Part shown: piece after piece, positions 56,038-64,000 of the stretch | Layout: every line of letters starts with the position of its first letter | How positions within the stretch are numbered: the first letter of the stretch is position 1 | Source of the DNA: Glycomyces sp. YM15 | GTDB taxonomy: Bacteria; Actinomycetota; Actinomycetes; Mycobacteriales; Micromonosporaceae | Length of the DNA stretch: 64,000 nt | NCBI RefSeq assembly: GCF_016918015.1 | Contig: NZ_JAERMK010000001.1 | Coordinates: 326,805-390,804, forward strand | Reading direction: 5' to 3' | Notes under the pieces: model-generated | Database searches by the model: none | Seen by the model: the letters and a program-made list of their open reading frames with translations, nothing else | What the model was told of the DNA's origin: nothing | Position numbers and translations under genes: made by a program

Positions 56038-57002
56038 CAGCGCACCTCCGTCTCGTAGAAGACCCATTTGCGGGACGTGCGGAAGGCGATCAGGGTGAAC
56101 GCCATGATCACGATGAAGAGCAGCCAGGCGACCGCGGAGGCGTAACCGAAGTGGTAGAACCGGAACGCCTCGTCGAACAGCAGCGGCACCATCGTCTTGC
56201 TGGCGTTGTTCGGACCGCCGGCGGTGAGGATGTAGACCTGCGAGAAGATCTGGAACGCCCCGATCAGGCCCATGATGAGGTTGAAGAAGATCACCGGGGT
56301 GACCTGCGGGAAGGTGACGGACCAGAACTGGCGCCAGGGACTGGCGCCGTCGATCTCGGCGGCCTCGTAGAGCTCGCGCGGGATGCCGTTCATCGCCGAG
56401 AGCAGGAGCACCGTGGCACCGCCTGCGCCCCAGGCGGAGAGGACGATGAGGGCGGGCTTGACCCAGGTCTCGTCGATGAGCCAGCTCGGACCGTCGATGC
56501 CGAACCAGCCGAGCATGTCGTTGAGCGGCCCCGAGGGCGCGAGCACCATCTTGAAGACCATCGCCGTCGCGACGAGCGGGACGAGCGTGGGCAGGTAGAT
56601 GAAGGTGCGGAAGAGCTTGCGTCCGCGCACCCGCTTGTTGAGCAGGTTCGCCAGCCACACGCCGATGACGAGGCCGAGCGGGACGGAGACCGCCGCGTAG
56701 TAGAAGGTGTTCCACAGCGCCTTCCAGAAGACCGGGTCCTCGGTGAGCGCTTCGGTGTAGTTCTGCAGCCCCACCCATTCGGGGGCCGTGAACGAGTCCC
56801 ACTCCGTCAGCGAGATGTAGACGGAGGCGATCATGGGGCCGAGCAGGAACCCGACGAATCCGATCAGCCACGGCGAGATGAAGAGCCAGAAGTAGAAGGC
56901 CTCCTTCTTGCGCCGCGAGGACATCTTGTGGCGACGCCTCCCGGCGCCGCGCGACTCGCGCGCGGCGCCGGGGGCTTCGTCGGCAACGACGACGTTCGAC
57001 AT
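56037..57002 (-). CDS. sugar ABC transporter permease (MalF-like)
   Basis: 321 residues: a basic N-terminal region (GAGRRRHKMSSRRKKEAF), six TMs and the docking loop PRELYEAAEIDGASPWRQF. First permease of the operon, 10 nt after the binding-protein stop. ATG at 57002 is preceded by AGGAA at 7 nt. Confidence 0.93.
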   Translation of the reverse strand: MSNVVVADEAPGAARESRGAGRRRHKMSSRRKKEAFYFWLFISPWLIGFVGFLLGPMIASVYISLTEWDSFTAPEWVGLQNYTEALTEDPVFWKALWNTFYYAAVSVPLGLVIGVWLANLLNKRVRGRKLFRTFIYLPTLVPLVATAMVFKMVLAPSGPLNDMLGWFGIDGPSWLIDETWVKPALIVLSAWGAGGATVLLLSAMNGIPRELYEAAEIDGASPWRQFWSVTFPQVTPVIFFNLIMGLIGAFQIFSQVYILTAGGPNNASKTMVPLLFDEAFRFYHFGYASAVAWLLFIVIMAFTLIAFRTSRKWVFYETEVR

Positions 57003-57012
57003 CGGAGCGTTC

Positions 57013-58284
57013 CTACTCGATGACCGATTCGAGCTGCGTCTGGATCTTGTCCAGTTCGGTCTTCGCGTCGCCGCCCTCGTTCCAGAAGGTGCCGAGGTTG
57101 TCGTTGAAGGTCGCCTGCATCTCCTCCCACTCGGGGATGAAGGGGGCGCGGAAGATGAACTCGGAGGACTCGCCGAACGCGGCCATGTTCAGGCCCTCGG
57201 GCGCCCACGCGGGCGAGAGGAACGCGTCGGACTGCTGCACCTGGATGTTGGCGGGCACGTCCTGGGCTTTGTCGATGATGACCGTCTGGGCCTCGGTGTC
57301 GGTGAGGAAGTCGATCGCCTCGAAGGCCTTCTCGGGGTTGTCGCTGTCGCGGGTGATGGACAGGCCGGAACCGAAGGCGGAGACCGCCTGCTCCTTGCCG
57401 CCCCACAGCGGCGCGATGCCCCAGTTGATGTCGGACTCGAGGAGCCCGCCGATGCCCCAGAAGCCGGTGGCGTTCATCGCGACGGTGCCCGCGGCGAAGG
57501 CGGGGTCGCCGCCCATGTCCGGGCCCATGTCCGCGTACTCGGACGCGGTCGGGGCGTAGTGGTACTTGTACTGCAGGTCGTTGGCCCACTGGAGCGCGTC
57601 GACGACCTCAGGGGTGTTGACGGCGGGCTTGCCGCTGTCGTCGATGATCTGGCCGCCGTTCTGGTAGGCGAAGCTCCACCACTGGGCCCACCAGCCGGCG
57701 CCGGAGAAGCCCCACTGTTCGCCGGGGATGGTCAGCTTCTCCATGGCGGCCTGGGCGTCCTGCTGGGTCCACGCGGCCGTCGGGTACTCGACGCCGGCGG
57801 CGTCGAAGAGGTCCTTGTTGTAGTAGAGGATCATCGCGCCCGAGCGGTCGGGGATCGCGTAGGTCTGGTCCTCGAAGGTGTAGAGCTCCCCGGCGGGGCC
57901 GAAGCGCTCTTCCATGTTCAGGCCGGCGCCCTCGATGTACTCGTCGAGCGGCAGCAGCTGGCTCTTGGAGGAGTACGAGTTGACGTTCTCGGCCACCTGC
58001 ATGATGTCGGGGCCGTCGCCGCCCGCGATCATCGTCTGGACCTTCTGCGCGTACTGGTCCGAGGGGATCAGCTGGAGTTCGATCTTGGTGTCGGGGTTCT
58101 CGGACTCGTAGAGGTCGATGCGGGCCTGGTAGGTCTCCTTGTCGAGGTCGCCGCCCCAGACGACCATCTTGAGGGTGCCGTCGTCCTCGGCCTCGCCTCC
58201 GCCGCAGGCCGCCAGGGCCGCCGCACCGAGCAATACCGTCGCGGCGAGCCCGGCGCCTCTGCGCCATTGAGCCTTGTCCACCAT
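57013..58284 (-). CDS. sugar-binding lipoprotein of ABC transporter
   Basis: A 423-residue family 1 solute-binding protein. The signal peptide ends in the lipobox LAAC (LLGAAALAACGGGE), so it is a lipoprotein. KMVVWGGDLDKETYQARI and YAIPDRSGAMILYYNKDLFDA are typical of oligosaccharide binders. ATG at 58284 has GGAGG 8 nt upstream. First gene of the operon, with GH35 downstream, so galactose-containing oligosaccharides are the best guess for its ligand. Confidence 0.93.
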   Translation of the reverse strand: MVDKAQWRRGAGLAATVLLGAAALAACGGGEAEDDGTLKMVVWGGDLDKETYQARIDLYESENPDTKIELQLIPSDQYAQKVQTMIAGGDGPDIMQVAENVNSYSSKSQLLPLDEYIEGAGLNMEERFGPAGELYTFEDQTYAIPDRSGAMILYYNKDLFDAAGVEYPTAAWTQQDAQAAMEKLTIPGEQWGFSGAGWWAQWWSFAYQNGGQIIDDSGKPAVNTPEVVDALQWANDLQYKYHYAPTASEYADMGPDMGGDPAFAAGTVAMNATGFWGIGGLLESDINWGIAPLWGGKEQAVSAFGSGLSITRDSDNPEKAFEAIDFLTDTEAQTVIIDKAQDVPANIQVQQSDAFLSPAWAPEGLNMAAFGESSEFIFRAPFIPEWEEMQATFNDNLGTFWNEGGDAKTELDKIQTQLESVIE

Positions 58285-58363
58285 GTCTTCCGCCTCCTTG
58301 CGGTCGGGGGTTCGGACGCCGGCGGGCCGCCGGCGCGAGTTAAGACAAGGCAAAATCTAACCC

Positions 58364-58390
58364 ATAGATAAAGGGTTGGATAGATGCGAT
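58364..58390 (-). promoter_or_regulatory. promoter and candidate operator of the sugar operon
   Basis: On the minus strand TAGATT (58369-58364) could be the -10. AACCC (58369-58373) and GGGTT (58383-58387) form an inverted repeat with a 9-bp A/T-rich spacer, a likely site for the ROK regulator encoded at the end of the operon. Confidence 0.4.
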
Positions 58391-58458
58391 GGATAACGAT
58401 TTCGACGCGATGAACATGGGAGGACCGGACCGTGCACGCGCCCCGTGGGCCAATTAGC

Positions 58459-58464
58459 TAGTAT
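58459..58464 (+). promoter_or_regulatory. -10 element of the oligopeptide-type binding-protein gene
   Basis: TAGTAT within an A/T-rich stretch, about 95 bp before the ATG at 58559. The leader contains no clear structure. Confidence 0.45.
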
Positions 58465-58558
58465 TCCTATCGTTTTAATGGACTTCCTTTTCGGGCGGCA
58501 TTATGGTGTGATGCACGCCTGTGAGTCTTTCCCCGTGAATAGAGCGAAAGAGCCTGCT

Positions 58559-60313
58559 ATGCCCCAGACATCACCCCGCCGCGGCCTGCGGGCCACCGGC
58601 CCCGCCGCCGCGGCGGCCGCCCTCTCCCTCGCCCTGACCGCCTGCGGCGGCGGGGAACCCGCCGAGACCGGTGCGGGCTTCGAGGACTGCCTGAGCGAAC
58701 CCACCACCTGCAACTCCGGGCTCCGCGTCGACGGCGGCGACCTCGTCTGGGCCGTCGGCGGCACATGGGAGGCCTGGGGTCAGGCCGACCTCTACGGCTC
58801 CAGCCTCGCCACTTCGATCATCAACCAGCCGCTGCGCCCCAGCGTCTTCACGTACGACCAAGCGGGCGAGATCCACTACAACGACGGCATCTACACCGAA
58901 GGCCCCGAACTGCTCGCGGAAGCGCCGCTCACCGTCGCCTACCACCTCAAACCGGAGGCGACCTGGGGCGAGGGCACCCCGATCGGCCTCGACGACTTCC
59001 TCTGGCACTGGAAGGCCACATCGACCGACGACGCCCAATGCGCCGGATGCACCCCCGCCACCGACTACGGCTCCAATGTGGCCTCGATCGAGCAGGGCGA
59101 GGGGAACACCGTCGTCGTCACCTACGAGGACGGCTACCTCGACGCCGAGTGGTACGCCGCGCAGGTCATCACCCACCCCGCGCACCTCGCCGAGGCCCGC
59201 GGCCACGCCGACTGGCGCACCGACCCCGCCGTGATGGCCGCGTCCGTCGCCGACTTCTCCGAGAACCCGCCCCTCGACTACAGCGCCGGCCCGTTCCGGA
59301 TGGTCGAAGGCGCACTCGGCGACTACGCCAAGTACGTGCCGAACCCCGAGTGGACCGGCTCGCAGCGCTCCACGCTCGACTCCTTGACCCTGAGGTACAT
59401 CGAAGGCGCCGACGCCATGGCGACCGAGCTGCGGCAGGGGACGATCCACGGGGCCGCGCCCTCCAGCTTCGACCCCGAGATCCTCGACCAGCTCGCCGGC
59501 GAACCGGATCTGAAGTACAGCGTCGCGCCACAGTCCGGCTGGTCCCACATCGACGCGAACTTCGACAACCGGTTCCTGGCCGAGGAGCCGCTGCGCCGCG
59601 CGGTCTTCACCGCGATCGACGCCGGCGAGATCAACGCCCGCGCCTACGGCACCGCCTTCAAAGGCACCGAGACGATGACGAACGTGCTCTTCCGCCCCGA
59701 CTCGGAGTACCACACCGACCAGATCGGCGACTCCGGCCTCGGATCGGGCGACCAGGCCGCCGCCCGGGCCATCCTCGAGGACGCCGGGTACACATGGGAG
59801 GGCGACGCGCTGCTCACCCCCGATGGCGAGCCCGTGTCGCTGCGGTTCCGCACCGGCCTCGAAGGCGAGGCGTTCACGCCGATCATCCAGGACCTCGTCA
59901 TCACCTACCTGGGCGACCTCGGCATCGACCTCACCACCGACCCGATTCCCGGCGGCGAGCTGAACTCGGTGCTCGAAGCGCGCGATTGGGACCTCATCCT
60001 GTTCTCCTGGATCGAGACCCCGCTGTTCGCGTCCTCCGCGGCCGACTACTGGGGTCCGCAGGGCCACACCGGCTTCCAGAACGACGAAGTGGACGCGATC
60101 ATCGCCGAGCTCGCCACCACCCTCGACCGCGACCGCGCCGCCGAGCTCAACAACCGGGCCGCGCAGATCTCCATCGACCGGTCCGTGCAGCTGCCGCTGG
60201 CATGGACTCCGCAGCTGGTCATGGTCCACCGGGACGTCGTGAACGTGCGCGACAACTGGGCGACCACCATGCGGGTCTTCTACAACGTGGGGGAATGGGG
60301 CTTCGGAGCATGA
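58559..60313 (+). CDS. family 5 (oligopeptide-type) solute-binding lipoprotein
   Basis: 584 residues. Signal peptide with lipobox LTAC, then an SBP_bac_5 domain: LKPEATWGEGTPIGLDDFLW, GPFRMVEGALGDYAKYV and EPLRRAVFTAIDAGEINARAYG (each shown in part). Such proteins bind peptides, nickel or oligosaccharides. No permease or ATPase genes are adjacent. ATG at 58559 is chosen because the signal peptide starts there; the earlier ATGs lie in the A/T-rich promoter. Confidence 0.9.
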   Translation: MPQTSPRRGLRATGPAAAAAALSLALTACGGGEPAETGAGFEDCLSEPTTCNSGLRVDGGDLVWAVGGTWEAWGQADLYGSSLATSIINQPLRPSVFTYDQAGEIHYNDGIYTEGPELLAEAPLTVAYHLKPEATWGEGTPIGLDDFLWHWKATSTDDAQCAGCTPATDYGSNVASIEQGEGNTVVVTYEDGYLDAEWYAAQVITHPAHLAEARGHADWRTDPAVMAASVADFSENPPLDYSAGPFRMVEGALGDYAKYVPNPEWTGSQRSTLDSLTLRYIEGADAMATELRQGTIHGAAPSSFDPEILDQLAGEPDLKYSVAPQSGWSHIDANFDNRFLAEEPLRRAVFTAIDAGEINARAYGTAFKGTETMTNVLFRPDSEYHTDQIGDSGLGSGDQAAARAILEDAGYTWEGDALLTPDGEPVSLRFRTGLEGEAFTPIIQDLVITYLGDLGIDLTTDPIPGGELNSVLEARDWDLILFSWIETPLFASSAADYWGPQGHTGFQNDEVDAIIAELATTLDRDRAAELNNRAAQISIDRSVQLPLAWTPQLVMVHRDVVNVRDNWATTMRVFYNVGEWGFGA

Positions 60314-60322
60314 CGGCTCGCC

Positions 60323-60335
60323 TAGGCTCGGAGCC
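60323..60335 (+). promoter_or_regulatory. leaderless-type promoter of the CDF gene
   Basis: TAGGCT (60323-60328), 7 nt, GTG at 60336. The 16-nt block is identical to that at 83-98 apart from one base. Confidence 0.6.
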
Positions 60336-61313
60336 GTGAGCGGTGCAGCGGCGGAGGTCAAGTCCGAGAGCGTGATCACGGTGCTCGTCGCCGCGCTGAT
60401 GAACCTCGCCATCGCCCTGGCGAAGCTCGTCGCCGGGGTCCTCGGGGGCTCGGCGGCGATGGTCTCGGAGGCCGCGCACTCGGCGGCCGACACCGTCACC
60501 CAGGTCATGCTGTACGTCGCCCTGCGCAGCAGCGCGAAGCCCGCCGACGAGCCGCACCCGTTCGGCTACGGCAGCGCGGCCTACCTGTGGGCGGCGCTCG
60601 CGGCGGCGTTCACGTTCGTGGCGGGCGGCCTGTTCTCCATCACGCACGGGTTCCACTCGCTGCGCGACGGCGCCGAGAGCGACTACGTCCTCTCCTACGT
60701 GGTCCTGGCGATCTCGTTCGCGCTCGAGGGCATCTCGTTCATTCGGACGATCACGCAGGTGCGGCGCGAGTCGCGGTACTGGAAGGTGAGCCCGGTCCGG
60801 TTCCTGCGGCGGACGCCCGACACGACCGTGAAGGCGGTGTTCCTGGAGGACTTCGCCGCGCTCATCGGGTTGCTGCTGGCCGCCGCGGGCCTCGCACTCG
60901 CCCAGATCACCGGCGACCCGATGTGGGACGGGATCGCCTCGATCCTCATCGGCGGGCTGCTGCTCGCGGTCGCCGTCCTGCTCGGCCGCGCCAACATCGC
61001 GTTCCTCATCGGACTGAGCCTGCCGCCCCGGTTCCGTGACGCGGTGCGCACCGAACTCGAAACGGGCGAGGACATCGCGGCCGTGCAGGAGCTCCTGACG
61101 CTCCAGCTCGGACCCGACTCGGTACTGATCGCGGCCAAGATCGACTTCCGCGACAGCGCGACCGGAGAGGCCATCGAACGCTCGAGCCGCGCGGTCGAGG
61201 CCCGGCTGCGCGAGCGATTCCCGATGGTGCGGTACGTGTTCCTGAGCCCGTGGGGCGACGCCCCGGAAGGCGGCGAAGCGCCCCGGGAGCTCGGCGAGAT
61301 CACTCGCCGATGA
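60336..61313 (+). CDS. cation diffusion facilitator transporter
   Basis: 325 residues with six TM helices. SEAAHSAADTVTQV in TM2 has the His/Asp metal pair; TM5 carries AVFLEDFAALIGLLLA, where Glu-Asp replaces the usual HxxxD, as in a common bacterial subgroup. The C-terminal cytoplasmic domain (about 230-310) is present. It exports a divalent metal such as zinc, iron or manganese. GTG start fixed by TAGGCT. The 3' end overlaps the convergent lipoprotein gene by 14 nt. Confidence 0.9.
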   Translation: MSGAAAEVKSESVITVLVAALMNLAIALAKLVAGVLGGSAAMVSEAAHSAADTVTQVMLYVALRSSAKPADEPHPFGYGSAAYLWAALAAAFTFVAGGLFSITHGFHSLRDGAESDYVLSYVVLAISFALEGISFIRTITQVRRESRYWKVSPVRFLRRTPDTTVKAVFLEDFAALIGLLLAAAGLALAQITGDPMWDGIASILIGGLLLAVAVLLGRANIAFLIGLSLPPRFRDAVRTELETGEDIAAVQELLTLQLGPDSVLIAAKIDFRDSATGEAIERSSRAVEARLRERFPMVRYVFLSPWGDAPEGGEAPRELGEITRR

Positions 61314-62481
61314 CCTCCTGGGCGGCTTCGAGGTAGCCCCGCATCCCGTCCTGCCACGCGTAGGTCTCCTCCTCGATGTCGAGGTAGTACCGCAGCTGCG
61401 CCTGCTCCCAGGCCTCAGCGGCGGCGGCGCGGTAGCCGGATTCGTCGCCGCACTCGGCGAAGTCGACCGCCAGCTCCCGCTCGAACCCGAGCCATCCCTC
61501 CACATCGGTCACGTCGGGTGCCTCCGCGGGGATCTCGGGCCAGGCGCCGGTGGTCGGGGTGCCGATGTCGGCCGGGTTCACGGTCTCACCGGAGGCCACC
61601 AGGTATTCGCGGACGAGGATCCGGCCGTTCTGGAACTCCCAGCCGGTCGAGCCGCGCTCGTCGAGGCAGTCGAGGAGGTCGGCTTCGGCGTCGGCCGTGC
61701 GCACGACGTACCGCTCGTGCAGCCCCTGCCCGTCGCCCGTGGGCGGTTCGGGGCGGGAGATCCAGTCGGTGAATCCCTCTTCTTCGTTCTCCACCGGTTC
61801 GAGTTCGCCGTAGACGGCTTCGATCATCTCGAGCAGGCAGCCTTCCGGCGGCGGGCCGCCGTAGGCGTCCCCACCGCTCGGGTCGGCCGAGTCGCCGGCC
61901 AGTTCCGGATGGTTGTCAGCGGCCCACGGCTCGCCCGCGTACGCGACGTACCAGGCGTACTGGTCCTCGGGGTCCTGGAGGTAGAACTCGTCGAGCTCGG
62001 TCGCCTCCCCCGATAGGACTTCCAACGCCTGCGCGGCGAACTCGGGCGAAAGCGTCGCCGCGAGGAAGGCCTCCTGCTCGATCAGCCACTCGGCGTACAG
62101 TTCGGGCTCCGCTTCCTGCGCGCCGTCGAGGGCGGCCCACTGCCAGAAACCGCGGCGCTCCGCGTCCTCGACGGTGGGGAGGAAGGCGGCGTACTCGGGC
62201 TCGCCCAGGAAGGACTCGCGTTCGGCCGGGACCATGTTCTCGAATCGGGCCTGGTCGTGGAGTGTGAAGCCCTGCGTTTCGAGGCAGTCCTGGACGATCC
62301 GGGCCTCGGCGGCGTCCAGTTCGGTGGTGAGGCGGATGCTTTCGTTGTACATCTCGGTGAGGCGGCCGTCGTAGGCGGCGAAGTCGAGGTGCTCCTCCTC
62401 GCCTTCGAACCAGGCGCAGCCGGAGGCGGCGGTGAGGACCGAGGCGGTCAGGGCGGCGGTGCCGATTCGCTTTCGCAGCAC
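61300..62481 (-). CDS. acidic lipoprotein of unknown function
   Basis: 393 residues. The N-terminus LRKRIGTAALTASVLTAASGC is a lipoprotein-type signal with Cys near residue 21. The mature part is very rich in Glu, Asp, Trp and Tyr (LDCLDERGSTGWEFQNGR, FAECGDESGYRAAAAEAWE) with several scattered Cys that may pair, and no known domain. Similar large acidic lipoproteins occur in actinomycetes without assigned role. GTG at 62481 is chosen because the signal starts there. Confidence 0.7.
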   Translation of the reverse strand: MLRKRIGTAALTASVLTAASGCAWFEGEEEHLDFAAYDGRLTEMYNESIRLTTELDAAEARIVQDCLETQGFTLHDQARFENMVPAERESFLGEPEYAAFLPTVEDAERRGFWQWAALDGAQEAEPELYAEWLIEQEAFLAATLSPEFAAQALEVLSGEATELDEFYLQDPEDQYAWYVAYAGEPWAADNHPELAGDSADPSGGDAYGGPPPEGCLLEMIEAVYGELEPVENEEEGFTDWISRPEPPTGDGQGLHERYVVRTADAEADLLDCLDERGSTGWEFQNGRILVREYLVASGETVNPADIGTPTTGAWPEIPAEAPDVTDVEGWLGFERELAVDFAECGDESGYRAAAAEAWEQAQLRYYLDIEEETYAWQDGMRGYLEAAQEVIGE

Positions 62482-62575
62482 GGGGATCCCATTCGTCGGA
62501 GTCGTCGCCGCGTAGACGCGTCGGGCCCGTGCTCGGGTTGCACCGCTTCGCGGCTTCTTCTCCGGCACGCGAAAG

Positions 62576-62627
62576 GGCCGCCTCCGCGAGGCGGCCGGGC
62601 GCACCGATCCGATCGACCGGTGCGCCC
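62576..62627 (-). terminator. tandem hairpins after the pectate lyase gene
   Basis: GGGCGCACCG/CGGTGCGCCC (62597-62606 with 62618-62627) and GGCCGCCTC/GAGGCGGCC (62576-62584 with 62588-62596), back to back; on the minus strand the second is followed by CTTTCG. They start 12 bp after the pectate lyase stop. Confidence 0.7.
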
Positions 62628-62638
62628 GGGTTCCGCCG

Positions 62639-63928
62639 TCAGCAGAGCTTTCCCGCCCCGGCCCAGGCCTGGACCAGGTACGGCACGGCCCTGGTGGTGT
62701 GGATCTTGCCGTGGAGCTCCGGGAACTCCGTGATCTCGCCCGTCATGGGCGCTTCGGGGTGCGCCTCGTTCCAGGCCGCCAGGAGGTCGACCCGCTCGCC
62801 GTTGAAGAGGCTGCCCTCGATGTGCATGGCGTCGCCGCCCCAGTTGTAGAGCACCTGCGAGGGCTCGACGCCCTCCATCTCCCAGGCGTTGTTCTCGGCG
62901 TAGATCGCCGAGAACTTGCCCGCGCCGATCGAGTAGTAGTACGGGTAGTCGGTGTCGGGGTCCCGCGTGAAGTAGTTGTTGTAGACGTGGGCCTGGCCCC
63001 AGCGCAGTCGCGGGGAGCGCTGGCCGGTGGTGTCGAACCAGTTGTGGTGGATGGTGACCCGCAGCTTGTCGGCCTCGCCGTAGCGGTCGGAGTCGGTGTT
63101 GCCGATGAGCATGGTCTTGTCGTGCGCGCCGATGTGCGACCAGGAGACGGTGACGAGGTCGGAGGCGCGCACGATGTCGATGCCGCCGTCGAGTCGCTCG
63201 ACGTGGGCGCCCCAGATCTCGGGTTCGGCGTAGTCGTCGTAGTCGCCGTCGTCGACGGTGAGGTGGTCGAGCCACACGTGGGTGGCGCCGCTCAGCTCGA
63301 AGTTGTCGAACTCGCCGTCCCAGGCGTCGCCCTCCCAGGCGGGGAAGCAGTCGTAGGAGTTGTGGATGCCGAGGTTGCGGACGATCACGTTGTCCACGTT
63401 GCTGATGTAGAACGAGCCGTGGGTGACCGAGGCGGCGCCGTCGCCGATGATGGTGGTGTTGGCGCCGATGGCGAGCAGGACGTGCGCGCGGTAGGCCTTG
63501 TAGGAGCGGACCCGGGCCTCTTCGACCGGCCCGGTGGGGGCGTTCCAGCCCCAGACCTCGGGGTCGTAGGTCTCCAGGTAGGACTCCCAGGTGTAGCCGG
63601 GGTCGTTCCAGTCCTCGCAGGTGAGGGCGTTGCCGTCGGCGTCGGTCCAGGCGTCGATGTCGCCCTTGACCTTGACGATCTTGGGCTCGTCGCCTTGCAC
63701 GGCGGCCTTGAGCTCGGCCCAGGTGTCCACGGTGTACACGTGGTCGCGGTCGGCGTCGGAGCCGCCGGTGGTGCCGCCGTCGTAGGCGGCCCACCCGTCG
63801 TCGGCGGCGAGGACCTGGCGGCCGAGATCCTGGTGGCGGCCGCCGGCTTCGGCCGCACCGGGGACGGCGGTGGCGGCCAGCGCGGCCAGCGCGGTGGCGG
63901 TGAGGAGGCGTTTGACAGGACCGTTCAT
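62639..63928 (-). CDS. secreted pectate lyase (PL1 family)
   Basis: 429 residues. A signal peptide (about 1-27, ending AEA) is followed by a parallel beta-helix of polysaccharide lyase family 1. SGATHVWLDHLTVDDGDY and LVTVSWSHIGAHDKTMLIG hold calcium-site residues; TIHHNWFDTTGQRSPRLRWG carries the catalytic Arg region. It cleaves polygalacturonate by beta-elimination outside the cell. ATG at 63928 has AAAGGA 9 nt upstream. A 16-bp palindrome 37 bp before the start is a likely operator. Confidence 0.93.
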   Translation of the reverse strand: MNGPVKRLLTATALAALAATAVPGAAEAGGRHQDLGRQVLAADDGWAAYDGGTTGGSDADRDHVYTVDTWAELKAAVQGDEPKIVKVKGDIDAWTDADGNALTCEDWNDPGYTWESYLETYDPEVWGWNAPTGPVEEARVRSYKAYRAHVLLAIGANTTIIGDGAASVTHGSFYISNVDNVIVRNLGIHNSYDCFPAWEGDAWDGEFDNFELSGATHVWLDHLTVDDGDYDDYAEPEIWGAHVERLDGGIDIVRASDLVTVSWSHIGAHDKTMLIGNTDSDRYGEADKLRVTIHHNWFDTTGQRSPRLRWGQAHVYNNYFTRDPDTDYPYYYSIGAGKFSAIYAENNAWEMEGVEPSQVLYNWGGDAMHIEGSLFNGERVDLLAAWNEAHPEAPMTGEITEFPELHGKIHTTRAVPYLVQAWAGAGKLC

Positions 63929-63964
63929 CGTCGAATGTCCTTTCAGGGGCGTGTGAAGGGAAAG

Positions 63965-63980
63965 CGGTTGCTTGCAACCG
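63965..63980. promoter_or_regulatory. 16-bp palindrome before the pectate lyase gene
   Basis: CGGTTGC-TT-GCAACCG is a perfect palindrome 37 bp upstream of the ATG, the size and position of a LacI- or GntR-type operator. The gene for its regulator is not in view. Confidence 0.5.
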
Positions 63981-64000
63981 ATTGCCCAAGCTTTCCGCAA

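Overview
The window is high-GC, densely coded DNA with the gene content of an actinomycete: a two-component system per few kb, NarL/LuxR regulators, an MMPL transporter, an LPXTG surface protein and many GTG starts. Many start codons sit 6-7 nt after a TANNNT hexamer with no ribosome binding site, the layout of leaderless actinobacterial mRNAs. I cannot fix the genus from sequence alone; a Glycomyces-like actinomycete would fit, but that is a guess.

Layout. 0-8.1 kb: histidine kinase/response regulator pair, sortase-anchored ice-binding-like protein, MMPL transporter, kinase-like protein, HdeD and CPBP membrane proteins. 8.1-15.5 kb: arginine operon argC-J-B-D-F-R-H on the minus strand, coupled by 1-4 nt overlaps from argJ to argH, with two tandem ARG boxes before argC. 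argG is absent from its usual place, where an 11-codon ORF links argR to argH. 15.6-19.5 kb: a second kinase/regulator pair, a YrdB-like protein and a DUF4190-PAP2-DUF4190 cluster whose PAP2 frame appears to have lost its stop. 19.5-21.5 kb: an IS605-type TnpB remnant and a penicillin-binding-like protein lacking all three catalytic motifs.

21.6-27.8 kb: translation genes infC-rpmI-rplT-rRNA methyltransferase and pheS-pheT, each set with a structured leader. infC has an intrinsic terminator in its leader and probably an ATC start; pheS has a leader peptide and mutually exclusive stems. 27.8-41.3 kb: PH-domain protein, VapBC-like pair, aminopeptidase P, aconitase, small enzymes, two paralogous EEP-family phosphodiesterases (one with a Tat signal), a membrane protein, a baeRF-type protein, a FrnE-like DsbA and tRNA-Val(TAC). 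An iron-box-like palindrome lies between two convergent 3' ends near 39.1 kb.

41.3-45.8 kb is a decay zone after the tRNA: esterase, amidohydrolase and solute-binding-protein fragments around an intact MarR gene and an intact two-gene ABC exporter. 45.8-51.2 kb holds flavoenzymes with TetR and ArsR regulators and a GyrI-like protein. 51.3-64 kb is a carbohydrate region: a sugar ABC transporter, GH35 beta-galactosidase and ROK regulator in one operon, a divergent oligopeptide-type binding lipoprotein, a cation efflux protein, an unknown lipoprotein and a secreted pectate lyase. Together these suggest use of pectin and its galactan side chains.
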